Source of the DNA: Chloroflexota bacterium
Lineage (GTDB): Bacteria > Chloroflexota > Anaerolineae > 4572-78 > J111
DNA length: 5,975 nt
Assembly (NCBI GenBank): GCA_003695455.1
Contig: RFJF01000710.1
Coordinates: 1-5,975, forward strand
Reading direction: 5' to 3'
The first letter of the stretch is position 1. Each line of letters starts with the position of its first letter. Both the position numbers and the translations under genes were made by a program. The notes beneath the pieces are model-generated. The model made no database searches, was not told the DNA's origin, and saw nothing but the letters and a program-made list of their open reading frames with translations. Shown piece by piece: positions 5,380 to 5,975 of the stretch.

Positions 5380-5975
5380 ATGCGCGTGATGCTGGTTAAT
5401 CCCCTGTTTCACCTGCCCATAGACACCCGCACCACTCCCCACCTGGGGCTGGCCTACCTGGCCGCCGTTTCTGAAAAACGGGGAGACGAGGTGATGATTT
5501 TTGACGCCGACGTTGAGGACGAACCCATCACCGACGCCATTCGCCGCTTTCAACCGGATTTGGTGGGTATTACCGCCAACACGCCGCAGGTCAAATCGGC
5601 GTGGCGCACGGCCAAAGCCGTCAAATCTGTGGCCGATATTCCGGTGGTGCTGGGCGGCCCGCACGTCTCGGTGCTGCCCGCCGAAAGTATTGCCCACCCC
5701 GAAGTGGACATTGTGGTGCGCGGCGAAGGCGAAGAGGTGTGGGTAAAAATCAGCGCCATCATCGAACGGGCCAAACGGGACAATCCCAACTTTACCGCCC
5801 GTGACCTGCTGGACCCGCAGGCCGGTTTGCTGAGCGGCCTGCTGGGCATTAGTTACACCACTACCGACGGCAAAGAACAGCACAACCCGGACCACCCGCC
5901 CATCGCCGATTTGGATACTTTACCCTTTCCGGCCTACCATTTCTTTAAAATGGAGCGCTACACCAACCTCCAACC
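5380..5975 (+). CDS. Second B12-binding-type radical SAM protein, N-terminal part
   Basis: The frame is open from the ATG at 5380 to the window end (198 codons), so the gene is cut off. The N-terminus MRVMLVNPLFHLP with TTPHLGLAYLAAVSEKRGDEV (18-38) is the opening of a B12-binding domain of the BchE/class B radical SAM type. It continues with QPDLVGITANTPQ (58-70), VVLGGPHVSVLP (89-100) and IVVRGEGEEVW (111-121). A less typical segment (about 125-150) may be an insertion. IADLDTLPFPAYHFFKMERY (176-195) is the linker that usually precedes the radical SAM core. The CxxxCxxC motif is expected just beyond the window. As in the first radical SAM protein, no DxHxxG cobalamin ligand is present. The two N-terminal domains are clearly different in sequence, so this is not a recent duplicate. 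Start choice rests on GGGAGG at 5365-5370. The substrate cannot be inferred. Confidence 0.9.
   Translation, partial: MRVMLVNPLFHLPIDTRTTPHLGLAYLAAVSEKRGDEVMIFDADVEDEPITDAIRRFQPDLVGITANTPQVKSAWRTAKAVKSVADIPVVLGGPHVSVLPAESIAHPEVDIVVRGEGEEVWVKISAIIERAKRDNPNFTARDLLDPQAGLLSGLLGISYTTTDGKEQHNPDHPPIADLDTLPFPAYHFFKMERYTNLQ

Noticed and set aside
5359..5895. Minus-strand ORF of 178 codons over the second radical SAM gene
   Set aside because: The plus frame there encodes clear B12-binding domain motifs with a strong ribosome site; the minus ORF is a shadow.

Overview
The window is a stretch of bacterial chromosome with compact genes, GC-rich coding sequence and AT-rich spacers. The gene content points to a free-living bacterium, most likely of the Chloroflexota (Anaerolineae-like): xpt-guaA, a secreted pentapeptide-repeat protein, an A-type Fe-S carrier, and two radical SAM proteins with B12-type N-terminal domains. 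This assignment is an inference from gene content and repeat style. The heptameric spacer repeats and the GTAGAGACG-type hairpin also recall cyanobacterial genomes, so the phylum is only moderately supported.

Layout, left to right. (1) Minus strand, 1-737: xanthine phosphoribosyltransferase (xpt) overlaps the start of GMP synthase (guaA, cut by the window edge) by 4 bp. Xpt makes XMP and GuaA converts XMP to GMP, so the pair is a two-step xanthine-to-GMP route. (2) 738-1071: an AT-rich divergent spacer with two xpt-directed promoters that share the same extended -10, two pairs of direct repeats and a 16-bp palindrome. No purine riboswitch is visible. (3) 1072-1827, plus: an exported, probably lipid-anchored pentapeptide-repeat protein. 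(4) 1828-1965: a convergent spacer with a 29-bp hairpin repeat and heptad repeats. (5) 1966-2319, minus: an unrecognised protein with two CxxC pairs, transcribed divergently from (6) 2633-2989, plus: an IscA/ErpA/SufA-type Fe-S carrier. Each has a near-consensus sigma70 promoter, and the iscA-like gene ends at two tandem hairpin terminators.

(7) 3133-4733, plus: a B12-binding-type radical SAM protein translationally coupled (4-bp overlap) to a 68-residue protein of unknown function. This pair is the best candidate for an undescribed functional unit. A textbook terminator follows, with its T-tract touching the Shine-Dalgarno sequence of (8) 4818-5102, a small possible winged-helix protein. (9) 5103-5379: a spacer with three runs of heptad repeats, then a promoter and a hairpin against the ribosome binding site of (10) 5380-5975, the N-terminal part of a second B12-type radical SAM protein that runs off the window.

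The strongest non-genic signal is that four tandem arrays of unrelated sequence all have a 7-bp period.
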